Below are positions 10,913-23,100 of a stretch of 64,000 nt of DNA, piece by piece. Below the pieces are notes generated by a model that did not search any database, was not told the origin of the DNA, and saw nothing but the letters and a program-made list of their open reading frames with translations. Origin of the DNA: Lamellibrachia satsuma (taxonomy: Eukaryota; Annelida; Polychaeta; Sabellida; Siboglinidae). Numbering within the stretch: the first letter of the stretch is position 1; each line of letters begins with the position of its first letter. Made by a program: the position numbers and the translations under genes. The DNA is taken from NCBI GenBank assembly GCA_033239005.1, contig BSQZ01000107.1, positions 1,200,501 through 1,264,500 of the forward strand. The letters run 5' to 3'.

Positions 10913-11745
10913 GTTTAGTCCAAGGTTCGTAAGCATAGCGGACACACACCCCTCGTGCCTTGAATGATAGTTGCCAAGGATGAAACGGATGGCGCGGTGT
11001 TGAATTCGCTCAAGTCGATTTCTGTCGCCCTGGCGGTACGGGTCCCACACAATGGATCCATCCATATTCCAAGACAGAGTGCACAAGGGCAATGTATGCT
11101 GTCCTTTTGCTGTTGATTGAGCAGTGGCGTATGTTACACCAATTAAAGAACACCAAGTGTGGAGTTTGCTTTTTTGTGACGGTTGATGTGAGTGCCATTT
11201 AAGGTCGTCTGAAATGGTGAGGCCAATATATGGATTGCTGTTTATGCGTTCCAGGGTGGCATTATTCAAACTGTAGAAGTCAGTTTTGTTTTTTATACTG
11301 AGTATGTAACATTTGTTTGTGTTGAAGCTCATCCACCAGTCCTTTGTTTGTGTTGAAGCTCATCCACCAGTCCTTTGTTTGTGTTGAAGCTCATCCACCA
11401 GTCCTTTATTTGTGTTGAAGCTCATCCACCAGTCCTTTGTTTGTGTTGAAGCTCATCCACTAGTTCTTTGTTTGTGTTGAAGCTCATCCACCAGTCCTTT
11501 GTTTGTGTTGAAGCTCATCCACCAGTTCTTTGTTTATGTCGAAGCTCATCCACCAGTCCTTTGCCAACTTCTCTAGTTGCTTTAATTTAGGTCGTTTTTT
11601 GAGAGCGGTATGATCACTGAATGTCTCGATTCTTCTGTATAGTAAACAGTCATCGGCAAACAGGCGGACTTGGGATTTTAGAAGCATATCATTATAGTGA
11701 TTTAACACAGTCACATTAGAGAGACATATATTTTAACCCATTGCA
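10913..11745 (-). mobile_element. LINE reverse transcriptase C-terminal half, inverted relative to 9491-10912
   Basis: Minus strand from 11714: SQVRLFADDCLLYRR (FADD catalytic box), KLAKDWWMSF, then through a 31-bp array to NTNKCYILSIKNKTDFYSL, SNPYIGLTISDDLKWHSH and DRNRLERIQHRAIRFILG, the C-terminal half of a Jockey/L2-like RT. It abuts the plus-strand 5' half at 10912 without an intervening 3' end, so this is either an internally inverted element or two elements joined. Stops and frameshifts are present. Confidence 0.75.
11312..11565 (-). repeat. 31-bp minisatellite, about 8 units, derived from LINE RT codons
   Basis: Unit TTTGTGTTGAAGCTCATCCA plus 11 bases, nearly identical copies. On the minus strand one unit encodes DWWMSFNTNK, the RT segment in which the array sits (WWMSF...NTNKCYIL), so the array is an amplification of that coding segment. 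Confidence 0.9.
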
Positions 11746-11750
11746 GCAGT

Positions 11751-12126
11751 GGATCCAGCGGGGGTCTTATGGGATCTCAAGATCCCCATAGGCCATGGAG
11801 TGGGATCTTAGGGGGTCTCAAGATCCCCCTAGGCCATGGAGGGGGTCTTAGGGGTCTCAAGATCCCCCTAGGCCATGGAGGGGGGTCTTAGGGGGTCTCA
11901 AGATCCCCTTATAGGCCCTGTGTCCGTGGCAAATAGTAAGGTAAAGGAACATATACATATAGGTTTACATCGTGTCGATGTAAAGACTGAAGTATTAGCA
12001 GCCGGCTAAAACCCTTATGTAAGTAGAACGATATTTGTGTCGCCCCCCCCCCCGGGGTTCGTAAGTAGAATGACATATGACTACGACTGACACCGCCACC
12101 TGCCAACAGGCCTAGATCTGCCCCTG
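11751..12126. mobile_element. hAT-like MITE containing a 40-bp palindromic array
   Basis: Begins CAGTGGATCCAGCGGGGG and ends CTAGATCTGCCCCTG, imperfect terminal inverted repeats of the CAGGGGCGGATC type found on hAT-like non-autonomous elements. Flanks CATTGCAG and CATTGTAC could be a degraded 8-bp duplication. Inside, 11757-11918 holds four units of about 40 bp, each with the palindrome-rich GGGGTCTCAAGATCCCC. It lies just upstream of GALC exon 1. Confidence 0.5.
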
Positions 12127-12405
12127 CATTGTACATTTACTACATCCAGTAAATGAAGTAACTTAGTAAATGCTGGTATGACATATGATGAAGACTGGGT
12201 GCTGTACGATATAAACACTGTGTCTGCAGTGGGTTGTTGCCATTCAACAGCATGGATGTCACTGGCCTGTGCCTGCATCGCTGTATCGTGTGTCAACTGA
12301 TAATGTCCTGTGGGCCAGGTACGTGTGCCTGGAGTACTTAATTGTGATTAGGTGCGGTAAATAGTGACGCCTGTCACGGGACGCACGGCGCTGTCACACA
12401 CAACG

Positions 12406-12576
12406 ATGTTGACGACCAGGGAGTGTTGTGAACGGGCTCTGAACAAATTTACTACTTCTATCTTATATGTCTGGCTACTGACGTTGACATTTGGACATGC
12501 ACATGTTTACGTCGTTGACGATTCCGAAGGATTGGGCCGGAGATTTGACGGCATCGGCGGTTTGAGTGGAGGTGGC
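12406..12576 (+). CDS. GALC: GALC exon 1 (start codon, signal peptide)
   Basis: 57 codons. The first in-frame ATG is at 12406; an upstream GTG at 12364 is less likely. Residues 19-33 (hydrophobic run [12 protein letters not shown]) look like a signal-peptide core, expected for a lysosomal enzyme. Residues 34-57 ([14 protein letters not shown] and [10 protein letters not shown]) match the mature GALC N-terminus. Donor GTAAGT follows GGC, phase 0, joining SGGG to ATSK of exon 2. Confidence 0.92.
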
Positions 12577-12922
12577 GTAAGTAGAGCGTGACTGAGAGAT
12601 ACCCCACTGCACTAGAGTCTAGAGACTAGACAACTACATCAAACACAAGACTAGGTGCTCACGTTAACACAATACACAATGTTTTAAAATTAGACACACA
12701 TCCAATACATTTGTAAACAGTTTGTTCCCGTCTATCGTTAAAGAGCTGAACTCTAGTAGACTCTCCCATCAAGCATTATATCATATAATTTGTTTTATTC
12801 ATTCGGATTCCAAACAAGTCTCTTCCAACGTCTAATTCATTTAAAGAGACTAGCCGATCAGCTAGCCGCCATGCGCACTGGCACTACTGGCGTATACTTG
12901 CCAGAACAAACGCAGATACACA

Positions 12923-12974
<52 letters not shown>

Positions 12975-12983
12975 CATACACAC

Positions 12984-13035
<52 letters not shown>

Positions 13036-16000
13036 GTAACCGGCATGGTTACTGGACATTTAGTAATTTATAATTGCCCCACCCATCACCCCACCGGTCA
13101 CCCATCAAAGGTCACGTGAGGATACCTGAGGAGCACAGGGTTGATGGTGCCATTACTTGCCACCATATGGCAGCACCCTGGGTAATCTATAGATAATCTA
13201 GTTAATTAGTTATTATTATTATAACTATTTGTCTTATGGTTAATTGCATTTATTGTGTCCGTTGCTGGTCCTGTTACTAATAATTAAGTTGTTTAAATAC
13301 AAAATTTACCCAAGAGACAGTGGTCACATGTGGTCAGGGGGAGGGGCTGTGTCCCAGTGGGCCAGGCTGATCCCACTGTCAACAAGACAACAACAACCCT
13401 GTTTTGGTAAGTTTCTAAATACTTTGTTATACCTTAGAAAATGAATTCTTTCAATTTACAATGGTACCAAAATGTCTACTAGAGAATCTTCCATCTTTCT
13501 ATGTAAACATATTTATATGTTCAGTTGTAATTACTTAATAGTGGCTCAGATTACTGATGTGTTCTCTCTGTGTTAAATCCATTGATTGCATCATGGAGAT
13601 AGACAGCCACGCCTCCACCCCTTCCTGTGGTCCTATCTCTTCTCTCTGTGTTAAATCCATTGATTGCATCATGGAGATAGACAGCCACGCCTCCACCCCT
13701 TCCTGTGGTCCTATCTCTTCTCTCTGTGTTATATCCATTGATTGCATCATGGAGATAGACAGCCACGCCTCCACCCCTTCCTGTGGTCCTATCTCTTCTC
13801 TCTGTGTTATATCCGTTGATTGCATCATGGAGATAGACAGTCACGCCTCCACCCGTTCCTGTGGTCCTATCTGTTCTCTCTGTGTTAAATCCATTGATTG
13901 CATCATGGAGATAGGCAGCCACGCCTCCACCCCTTCCTGTGGTCCTATCTCTTCTCTCTGTGTTAAATCCATTGATTGCATCATGGAGATAGACAGCCAC
14001 GACTCCACCCCTTCCTGTGGTCCTATCTCTTCTCTCTGTGTTATATCCATTGATTGCATCATGGAGATAGACAGCCACGCCTCCACCCCTTCCTGTGGTC
14101 CTATCTCTTCTCTCTGTGTTACATGCATTGATTGCAACAGAGCTTTGACTGTTTGTCGAGTTCAGTCAAGTGTCTGTGATGTCGAACACGTCTGATTCAC
14201 GTTTTGGATCATTTATGATGAATCGCAACTCATCCAGCTTATTATACACACTGCGGCCGTTCCACTGGACGAATCTCCGTCCGCTGGGCGTGTCCCTGCC
14301 AATTTGAGATTTTACTTGCACCAGGTTGGTGCTATTTGCACCATTCATGGTTCGCACAGGTATGTCTCTGTAAGTAGTTTTGACACGGAAGTGTTTGACA
14401 CCTGCAGTGTTCCTCTCTTTGCTGTTGCACATATGTTTTGTGATCGTAGCAAACGCAGTGTTTTTAGAGGCGGTGTTAGCAGTTTTCTTTCTCCCATGCT
14501 GGCTGCAATGGCCCACAGCTTAGTGCGGGTGTACTCGTGTTAGTCAGGTAGATAATTGCATTTAAGCCTCAGTTTTGTAGTTTTCCCTCCAGGAAATGCA
14601 CGTATTTATTTCTTGGTCAGTGTAAGTTTTTTATAAGAGCGTGATATATACCTAGGAACAGCAGTGTTCACATGTATTGATTGTCAACAGACACTGGCAA
14701 CTGGAAACAATTTGTCACGGTTTCGGACACATTCAGTGGCCGGTCAGGCATGTTTGATTTTGCAGGCTTGTTTAATATCCCACCTGTCCGGTCCGCATTC
14801 CCGTTCAGGATGTTGCTAAAACTAATTCTAAGACACAGATAGATAACTCTAAATATATCAAATAATGTGAAGACACAATTTCACCTGAGGCAGCATAAAG
14901 CGCGCGCATACACACGTACGCACGCACGCGCGCACGCCAGCACGCACGCACGCACACACACACGCACACACACACGCGCGTGCGCGCGCACACACACACA
15001 CACGCAGAGACACAACATTCCATTGCCCCCAGTACTGCCATTTGTGCCCATTCGTTCTGATTTACTCCCACCTTCTGTTAGGCTCACAAACTGAGGTGAG
15101 AGACAATCGCCTTAAGTTTCAGCTCATATGTTACTCTCTGGGAAAAGCAGAATATCGCCCTGAGAAGCCATTCCATGACCCCACCCATCTTGACGCTGAT
15201 GAGAATCACTGCGACACGGCGATGTGGTTTGGTTCTGGAGAACAAAACACAATTATGCTCTGTCGTCTCGCTTGCCTACGAGCGAGTTCCACAAAGTCGG
15301 GTCTGCAATAACGAACGTCGCGCCAATTTCACCTGGCTCGTGGGATGCGAAGCAGATTGAGTGCACTAGAATTGGGGCTTCACTGGGATGTAAATTTGAG
15401 GGCCGAGCAGGGAATCTTGGAGGCCACCACACCCAAGAAGACGAGTAGGTGATGTAGCGCCGTGGATGTGAACGGATTGAACTATGTCACTCAGTTATGA
15501 CATCTGCTGCACACAGATATTGTGATTGGGCTTGTAAAGAGGTATGTTCTTGTATGGCATAGTATCTAGTCCTGCAGCCTGTTCAAAGCGCTTTACACTT
15601 CACCCCTTTGGCAAACCTATTCATTCAAATCAAATCAAATTTATTGTAACTCTTTACAATACATACAAATCAAATCAAGGCATACCCTAAATAATAATGT
15701 AAAGAGAACAATAAGGGAAGAACAGTGTACAATGTTATACTCCCTAGTATGTATTTCAATACATATATCATAGTATTAAACACAAAAATCTAGTCCTCCA
15801 GCCTGTTCAAAGTGCTTTACACTTAACCCCTTGTCAAACCTGTTCATTCCAACGTCATCTCAACTTATCTGGGAAGTATTCAGACACGCTGAAATTGCAC
15901 AAAGACTATTCGTTCACATATCCACCTCGATATGTAGCCAGGCACTCATTTATACAGCTGAGTGAACTGTGACAACGTCGGGTGAACGGTTCTCCCGATG

Positions 16001-19000
16001 GAGAGTCCGGCGTTACAACCGCTACACCGCCGCGTCCCCACCAAGGCGGTTTGTGGACGGACTGGTGTGGCTCGTCGAGATCGTGTTCCAACATGTGAAC
16101 TGACAGCCTCGCGACAACAACACATTCTGTTGTTTTGGATAAGTAAGGCTGATTCGACACCGGTCTGGAATTACTCAGGACGGCTTTGTCTGTTGTCGGT
16201 TTCTGGAGTACTGGACTGATGTGCGCTCCCTTTAGAGAAGTAGGTACTATGTCTGTAAAAATTCTCAAAGAAAGGTTAATATTTGCTGTGCGCACGGTCT
16301 CTAAGAAACCATGTCGGAATGGAATCTAGTTCATATGATTTAACCGGTGATGACTGCAGTATATGATCCTGATTTCAGCCTCAGTGGCAGGTTCAAAAGT
16401 AGTTAATGGATATTCTGGCGGTGATATAGTGTCGATATTCTGAATGAGCTTGGTGCGAATTCGCAAGATCGTCTTATAATAATTGTTTAATATTCATAAA
16501 AAATGTGTGTTGGTCTTTTATTGATGCTAAGTTTTTACTCATGAATTGTTTGTACTAGCTGCGTTCCTGTTGATTATTTAGCACATGCGCCTTGTTGGTG
16601 GTCAGTTAGAATTGTCTGCTGCTCAGTGTGTTTCATAATGTGACTGTGTACCGTGTGTTCTACGACTTTGGAGACGACGGGTGTTAATGAAATTGGTCTT
16701 TAATTGGCTGTTTCTGCCCTGCTATCCTTGTTTGGAAAATGGTTTGGGATTTTAACGGCATAACCGTACATAAGTCAAATTTAGAATTGTTTCGTATGCA
16801 TTGTATGCGCTTATAAAATTAAGAATGAGAGTCCTCCGATGTGTATTCTGGAAAACATCCGGGGTCCGTCACAATGGGAAGAGCAGTTTGCCAACTGCTG
16901 TCTACGAGTACTAAAAAAGCAAAAACCAAATCTGACTGTAAATATTACAAGCTGGTTTAGACCCAGTTCGAAAATACTCAAGCCACATCTCATATGTAGC
17001 TAACATAGAGTTATGAGTTGTGTCGGAAAAAGATGAAGAAGATAACTTCAGTGGATAGGGTAATAAATGGTGCCTAACTTTCAACATTAGTAAATGTAAA
17101 AGGCAAAGAGAATCCAAAATGCCATATAGGCAAAGACAATCCAAAATTCCAATACATAATGACAACCAAAAACAATAATATGATTTTAGCTGAAACTGTT
17201 TAACAAGATTTAACAAGATTTGCCATCCAAGCCAAAGGCCCAGATGGCAAGTGGACAAGGAAGCCATTGGCTTATCGAGAGTCCAACAATGTTCATCTAC
17301 TTATAGCCCGCCCTCCTGAGATATGTGTCAACCTTGTTTTTAAACATATTCACGCTGCTAGCAGTTACACAATCTGTAGACAATTTGTTCCATTCATTTA
17401 TTGTCCTCTGTGAGAACGAGTGCTTCCTGATGTCCAATCTACATTGATCCTTTACTAATTTTACCTCATGTCCTCTAGTTCTGCTATCCTTCTTGAGTGA
17501 GAAAAACATATTTCTATCAATATTTTCATACCCATTCAATATCTTAAAAACTTCAATCTGATCTCTTAACCTCCTTGTCTCTAGAGTTGTTAAACCACAT
17601 TCTTTCAGGCGTTCTTCATAACTAAGGTCTCTAAGTTCTGGAATCATTTTAGTTGCTCTCCTTTGTATGCGTTCAAGCGTATCTATATCCTTCTTACGAT
17701 ATGGTCTCCATGCTTGTATACAGTATTCTAAATGAGGTCTAACTATTGCTTTATAAAGAGGTATAATTAACTTTTTTCCCTTGTGTGTTATGTTTCTTCT
17801 AATCAATCCAAGAATTTGATTACCCTTTGAAGCTGCAATACCACACTGCTCTGAAACTTTCATATCAGCGCTTATTGTAACTCCTAAGTCCTTTTCTTTT
17901 ACAGTAGTACCCAGAACAGTATCTCCCATTTTATAGTTTACATTCAAGTTCCTATGTCCTGTATGTAGGCATTTACATTTCCCAAAATTGAACAACATCT
18001 GCCATTTCTCAGACCATTTCACTAATCTCTCTAGATCGTTTTATAAATGTTGTTTATCACCATCAGTATTAACCTTTCTAAACAGTTTTGTGTCATCCGC
18101 AAATTTCAGTATCGTTACTTGTTATACTGTCGTCCAAGTCATTGATATAAATTAAGAATAATATAGGTCCTATATAGGAGAAGGTTCTAAGTGTTCGGAT
18201 TTCCAATCGTTGGAAATGTGAGAAACAAGTTGTCGCTGCATCCCTAAAAGCTAAGGTGGATCTGCGTTCATTAAAGAGAGCATTAATTATATTCACTTTG
18301 GCAGAGAAACGTTCAACATTGTTAGCACATCATATACCAAACCACATCCAGAATACTGTGTACAAGCGTGGTCACCTTATTACGCTAAATATATTTTAAT
18401 GCTTGAGAAAGTTCAGCGTAGAGCTACTAAGCTGATTATCCATCCATTCTCAACTGATTTAGCCTATCGCGAATCCCATTCGTTGATGTCCTAATATATA
18501 GTGTGTGAATAGTTTAAGTAATATCCGCTGTCGGTTTAATTAAAAAAGTGCGTATTTTTGTTCAAATCATCAAAATAATTGACTTTAGTCTTTAAATCTG
18601 GTAAGGCTCAAGATCGTGGATATCCCAAAACGGTAAATACTATATGGAGTCAAAGCTGATCATGGGCATGACTTCTACCATAGATATAACAACATAGATA
18701 TAACAGATGCTGAAATAGGACTGACAGGATATGTAATGTTTAGGAAAGATCGAATAGGAAGAAGGGGCGGGGGAGTTATTTTATATGTTAAAGAATCTAT
18801 TCAGGCTTATGATTACTGATGTGCTAAGAAGATGGGGAGCAAATGAACTGTCTGGACGTTAGGGAGGAATGTCTCCACCAGCTGTTTGTTAGCAGCTAGG
18901 GCTTAATGACATTTTGAAAGCTTGTAGCCAGTAGCTGGTAAAACAGGTTAGAAAGTTAAGTTTATTCATGTTTAGTACTGTTACATATAGTTAATGTATT

Positions 19001-20117
19001 ATTATAGACAAAATACATTATGCAGGGACTGTGCATGTGTGGTATAATTATATAACATTCTGTACAGTTAAGCCAGAATCAGACTGGAGCACTCTCCCTC
19101 TCTTTGATGTTGTCGTGATTAATCACCATGTGGCACTGGCTGGGTAGGGTGTGTGAAATATTCCCAAGGGACAAGTGCTTGAGAGCAAGCTGGGGCCACA
19201 CTAGATAGTAACTTGTAAACAGGGATCTAGTGTTGGTTTGATCATTTAATGTAGTATTGGTATCTTGATACATTTCTGGTGACACCATTGTGTTAGCATA
19301 CATATAATAATGTAGTTAGTCACTCTTTTGTTTATTAATTTACAACTGATAATTGGTTGTATATCATTTACAGGTGCAGATGACCCCCTGTAAAATGCAG
19401 GATGTGGTTGCACTGAGTCAGTGCTCTGACACAGTTTTACATTTTTGATTAGGCCTGCAGTGCCCAGTTGGGGTAAGCATTGTTATTTTGGTTTTATGGG
19501 TTGTCATGAAGTATTACTATTAGGTTAGGAAACATTTAATTTGACGGTCATCCATAACTATCTTAAGGAACAAATTATAGACACTGCATATATATATATA
19601 TATATATATGTGTGTGGGTATTAGTACTGATTTGTGTAATCGTAGTCTCCAAGGATTGTATACCTTTATATGTTATAAGGGATGTTAAGCATAGCTGATA
19701 TTGTGTTATTCATGGAGTACATCAAATTTTTATTAATTGTATCTGCATGTTTAGCTGAGTATATTTGTTGTATACTTCACCACTTAGGAGTTGACACAGT
19801 GTTTAAAGACTATAAACCTATGTATCTTATTGGTACTAAGTCGGTCATGGCATATTGCTGGATAGAAATCTAGATACAAATACCACAGGTGCCAACCTGC
19901 TATTTGGTGTCGGAGATAATCTATAGGTAATAATTATGTACCAATGTTATGCAGGGAATAGATGTTTTTGACTTTGTTGATTAATGATCCTGTGTAACCA
20001 TTGTAGTAGTGCATGTAGTAATAATATTTTTGTATGTTTTACAGGTTTTTTTGATATAGTTTTTGTTATACAAAATAAAGGAAATCACCATTTCCCGTCT
20101 TCATGCGATTCCGCGGT

Positions 20118-20151
<34 letters not shown>

Positions 20152-23100
20152 GGACTCCTTTCATCACTGACGCATACATATATTGCTGCTAACCAGCAAC
20201 TATAGATCATTAGACCTAGGCTAGCTCTGGCTATGGCTATGCAAAGTTGAAGTGCTCACAAGTATTCTAGTCCACAGATGTGCCCTTCAGCTTTACCCTA
20301 CATTCAAAAGTATTTTGTCAGGGTGCAGAATATCCTTGAAAGTGGGTATCATTTCAAAATCGCTGGCACATTATTTGTATGTATATGTTGAATCCAGAAA
20401 TAAAAAATTAGATAGAAAGTGCGTTGTCTCAAGTGATGAGGTGTTCTGTAGTGATCAGGGAACTGTTTTACTAAGATTCTTATGAGCTCATAAGCACAGA
20501 TTTTCTTGCCAGAAAAATGTTAAGTTCTGACATTTATCACTGGGGCTACTTGAGCATCCATCTTATTGACATCTGGGATATCTCAGGACATGTGCAGGGA
20601 TGATTGTTTTTCTTCTTTATGTAGATGATTTCCCCTTTTTCTTTACACATGTAGACATAAAAACAACTGTAGATCAATACCCAAGTCCCTCAAAATTGTC
20701 CAATATATAGACATTTTGTGGTCAGCAACTTAGATACAGGTAATCAGGTATATAGTTAATTATTAATAGTATTTATTTATTTATCTATCTATGTATTTAT
20801 ACATTGTAAATATTTTCATTTGTGATTTTACAATTATTTTAAATAGTTTACATTATTTATTAATTTATTAGATTTTTCTAAACATTGTAAAGCACCCTAT
20901 TATTTAGATGGAGCACTATTAAAAAATATATTATTATTATATATTACAGCACGCTCTTATCTTCAGATGCATATATTTTCATGCTCCATTAAACTCACAG
21001 GGTCATTTATGTGGACATATGCTCAGATTTGTGTTTTTGTTGACAGGCTACATCAAAGCTGCTGGTGAACTACCTGGAACCACAGAGAAGTCAGATCCTC
21101 GACTACCTGTTTAAGGTAACATTTTAATACTCATTTCATACAAAAATCATTGCACAAACTATTAAATTAATTACAGTTCGCCCAAACTGAAATTCGGTTA
21201 AAAAAGGCGAAATGTAGTGGTCATGTATAGCCCACCTCTATATGACATGAGGCTATGTAGTGGTTATGTATGGCCCACCTCTATATGACATGAGGCTATG
21301 TAGTGGTTATGTATAGCCCACCTCTATATGACATGAGGCTATGGAGTGGTTATGTATAGCCCACCTCTATATGACATGAGGCTATGTAGTGGTCATGTAT
21401 AGCCCACCTCTATATGACATGAGGCTATGGAGTGGTTATGTATAGCCCACCTCTATATGACATGAGGCTATGGAGTGGTTATGTATAGCCCACCTCTATA
21501 TGACATGAGGCTATGTAGTGGTTATGTATAGCCCACCTCTATATGACATGAGGCTATGGAGTGGTTATGTATAGCCCACCTCTATATGACATGAGGCTAT
21601 GTAGTGGTCATGTATAGCCCACCTCTATATGACATGAGGCTATGGAGTGGTTATGTATAGCCCACCTCTATATGGCATGAGGCTATGGAGTGGTTATGTA
21701 TAGCCCACCTCTATATGGCATGAGGCTATGGAGTGGTTATGTATAGCCCACCTCTACATGACATGGGTCTATTCACATTTTCACAAATTACTAAGGCTGG
21801 GGTCAATTCCAGTTAATCAATTCCAATTCAAATACAACTTCCTTTCAATTAAATTTAATCAATTTCAATTCAATTAATTTTTTTCAATAATGTTTTTAAT
21901 AAAAAAAATTACCCAATCCAACATTGCAATCAAAGTCAATTTGTTGCACAATTAAAAAAAATATGTACTCTTATTAAACCCACTGTGCATGTTACATAAA
22001 CTTATGAAGTCCATGTGTACGCATGCACATACGCAAACTCATGCAAACACACGTCACTGCAACCTCCCATGGTCCTCTAGACTAAGGTTTTTAACACCAT
22101 TTTAGGTAGTGTCTATCTTATTGGGAAATATTGTATAAACATTAATCATGCCAAAATGTAAAGAAATATATTTGCAAGCAGTAAAATTAAGATATTTTTG
22201 ACAGATGGAACGAAGTCTTCACACATGCACGAGAGTTGGGATGAGAACTATCAGCGAGGCTATGAATGGTGGCTGATGCATGAAGCTAAGAAGGTGGGAT
22301 TGGGAACATGTTTTCTTATTGACAGTACCTTCAGTGTATGGACGCTGGAAATATAATTATACATAGCAAGTTGGAATGTATGAGATTCTGGGCTTCATTC
22401 TGGGTTTTTATCCTATGTCCTGAACTGTTTTCAAGTTGCAATGCTGACTTGATGTCACCACGCACGGATTCAGCAGTCCACAGAAATGCATCTACCTAGG
22501 GGCTTGGTTAATGTAAAAATTGCAATAATCCAAAACACAATTGGATAGGACTGACCACGCCATCTCACATCCCTACCCCCCCCCAAAAAAAATGGGTATG
22601 CCCATTGCCATTGCAGTGAACGGGAAGCCGATATGAATATACCTTTCCAATTTTTTTTTATCCAAGGGCACCCATGACCCACCCATATCCAATTTTTTTA
22701 TTATATTTTGTATTTCCAAAGCTTGTTAGCAACAAATTGACATCAATTTATAATTGTCTCTCATATAATTTTGTACTTTCAGATAATTAGCAATTTTTTA
22801 TTTATCCCAGCCAGTCAAACAAGCGTTAATTTCCAACCCAGCCGATGCATTGTAATACCTGGTGTGTAACATCTGCCACTTATTAAAATATATCTGATAT
22901 CACAGTCTGGGTTAAGTTGCCTGAATTTGAAATGGTTGATAGTGTAGTCTGTGTTACCCTACCTGACCTGGTTGGTTAATATTGTGGTCTGTGTTGACCT
23001 GCTTGACTTTTGATTGGTTGATATTGTAGTCTGTATTAACCTGACTTTTGATTGTGTTTCAGAGGAATCCTAACATTAGAGGTAGGAGGGAAAATGGCAA

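Larger units (their letters stand above)
13562..18810 (-). repeat. Right arm of the inverted duplication, inserted in GALC intron 1
   Basis: Reverse complement of 850-6091. It opens in the middle of the ninth-from-start 78-bp unit and ends inside the CR1 endonuclease, so neither border is the end of a known element. It is flanked by GATTACTGATGTG on both sides. Contents in order: 7.5 units of the 78-bp array, the endonuclease start, a microsatellite, the L2 relic, the RT relic, CR1 family A RT, the family B tail and a 170-bp CR1 endonuclease fragment. The order of unit variants in the array matches the left arm except for single substitutions (for example GRGGG against GRGGV in unit 6). Confidence 0.93.

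Noticed and set aside
12364..12405. Upstream GTG as GALC start
   Set aside because: The ATG at 12406 gives a normal signal peptide; the upstream codons add nothing conserved.
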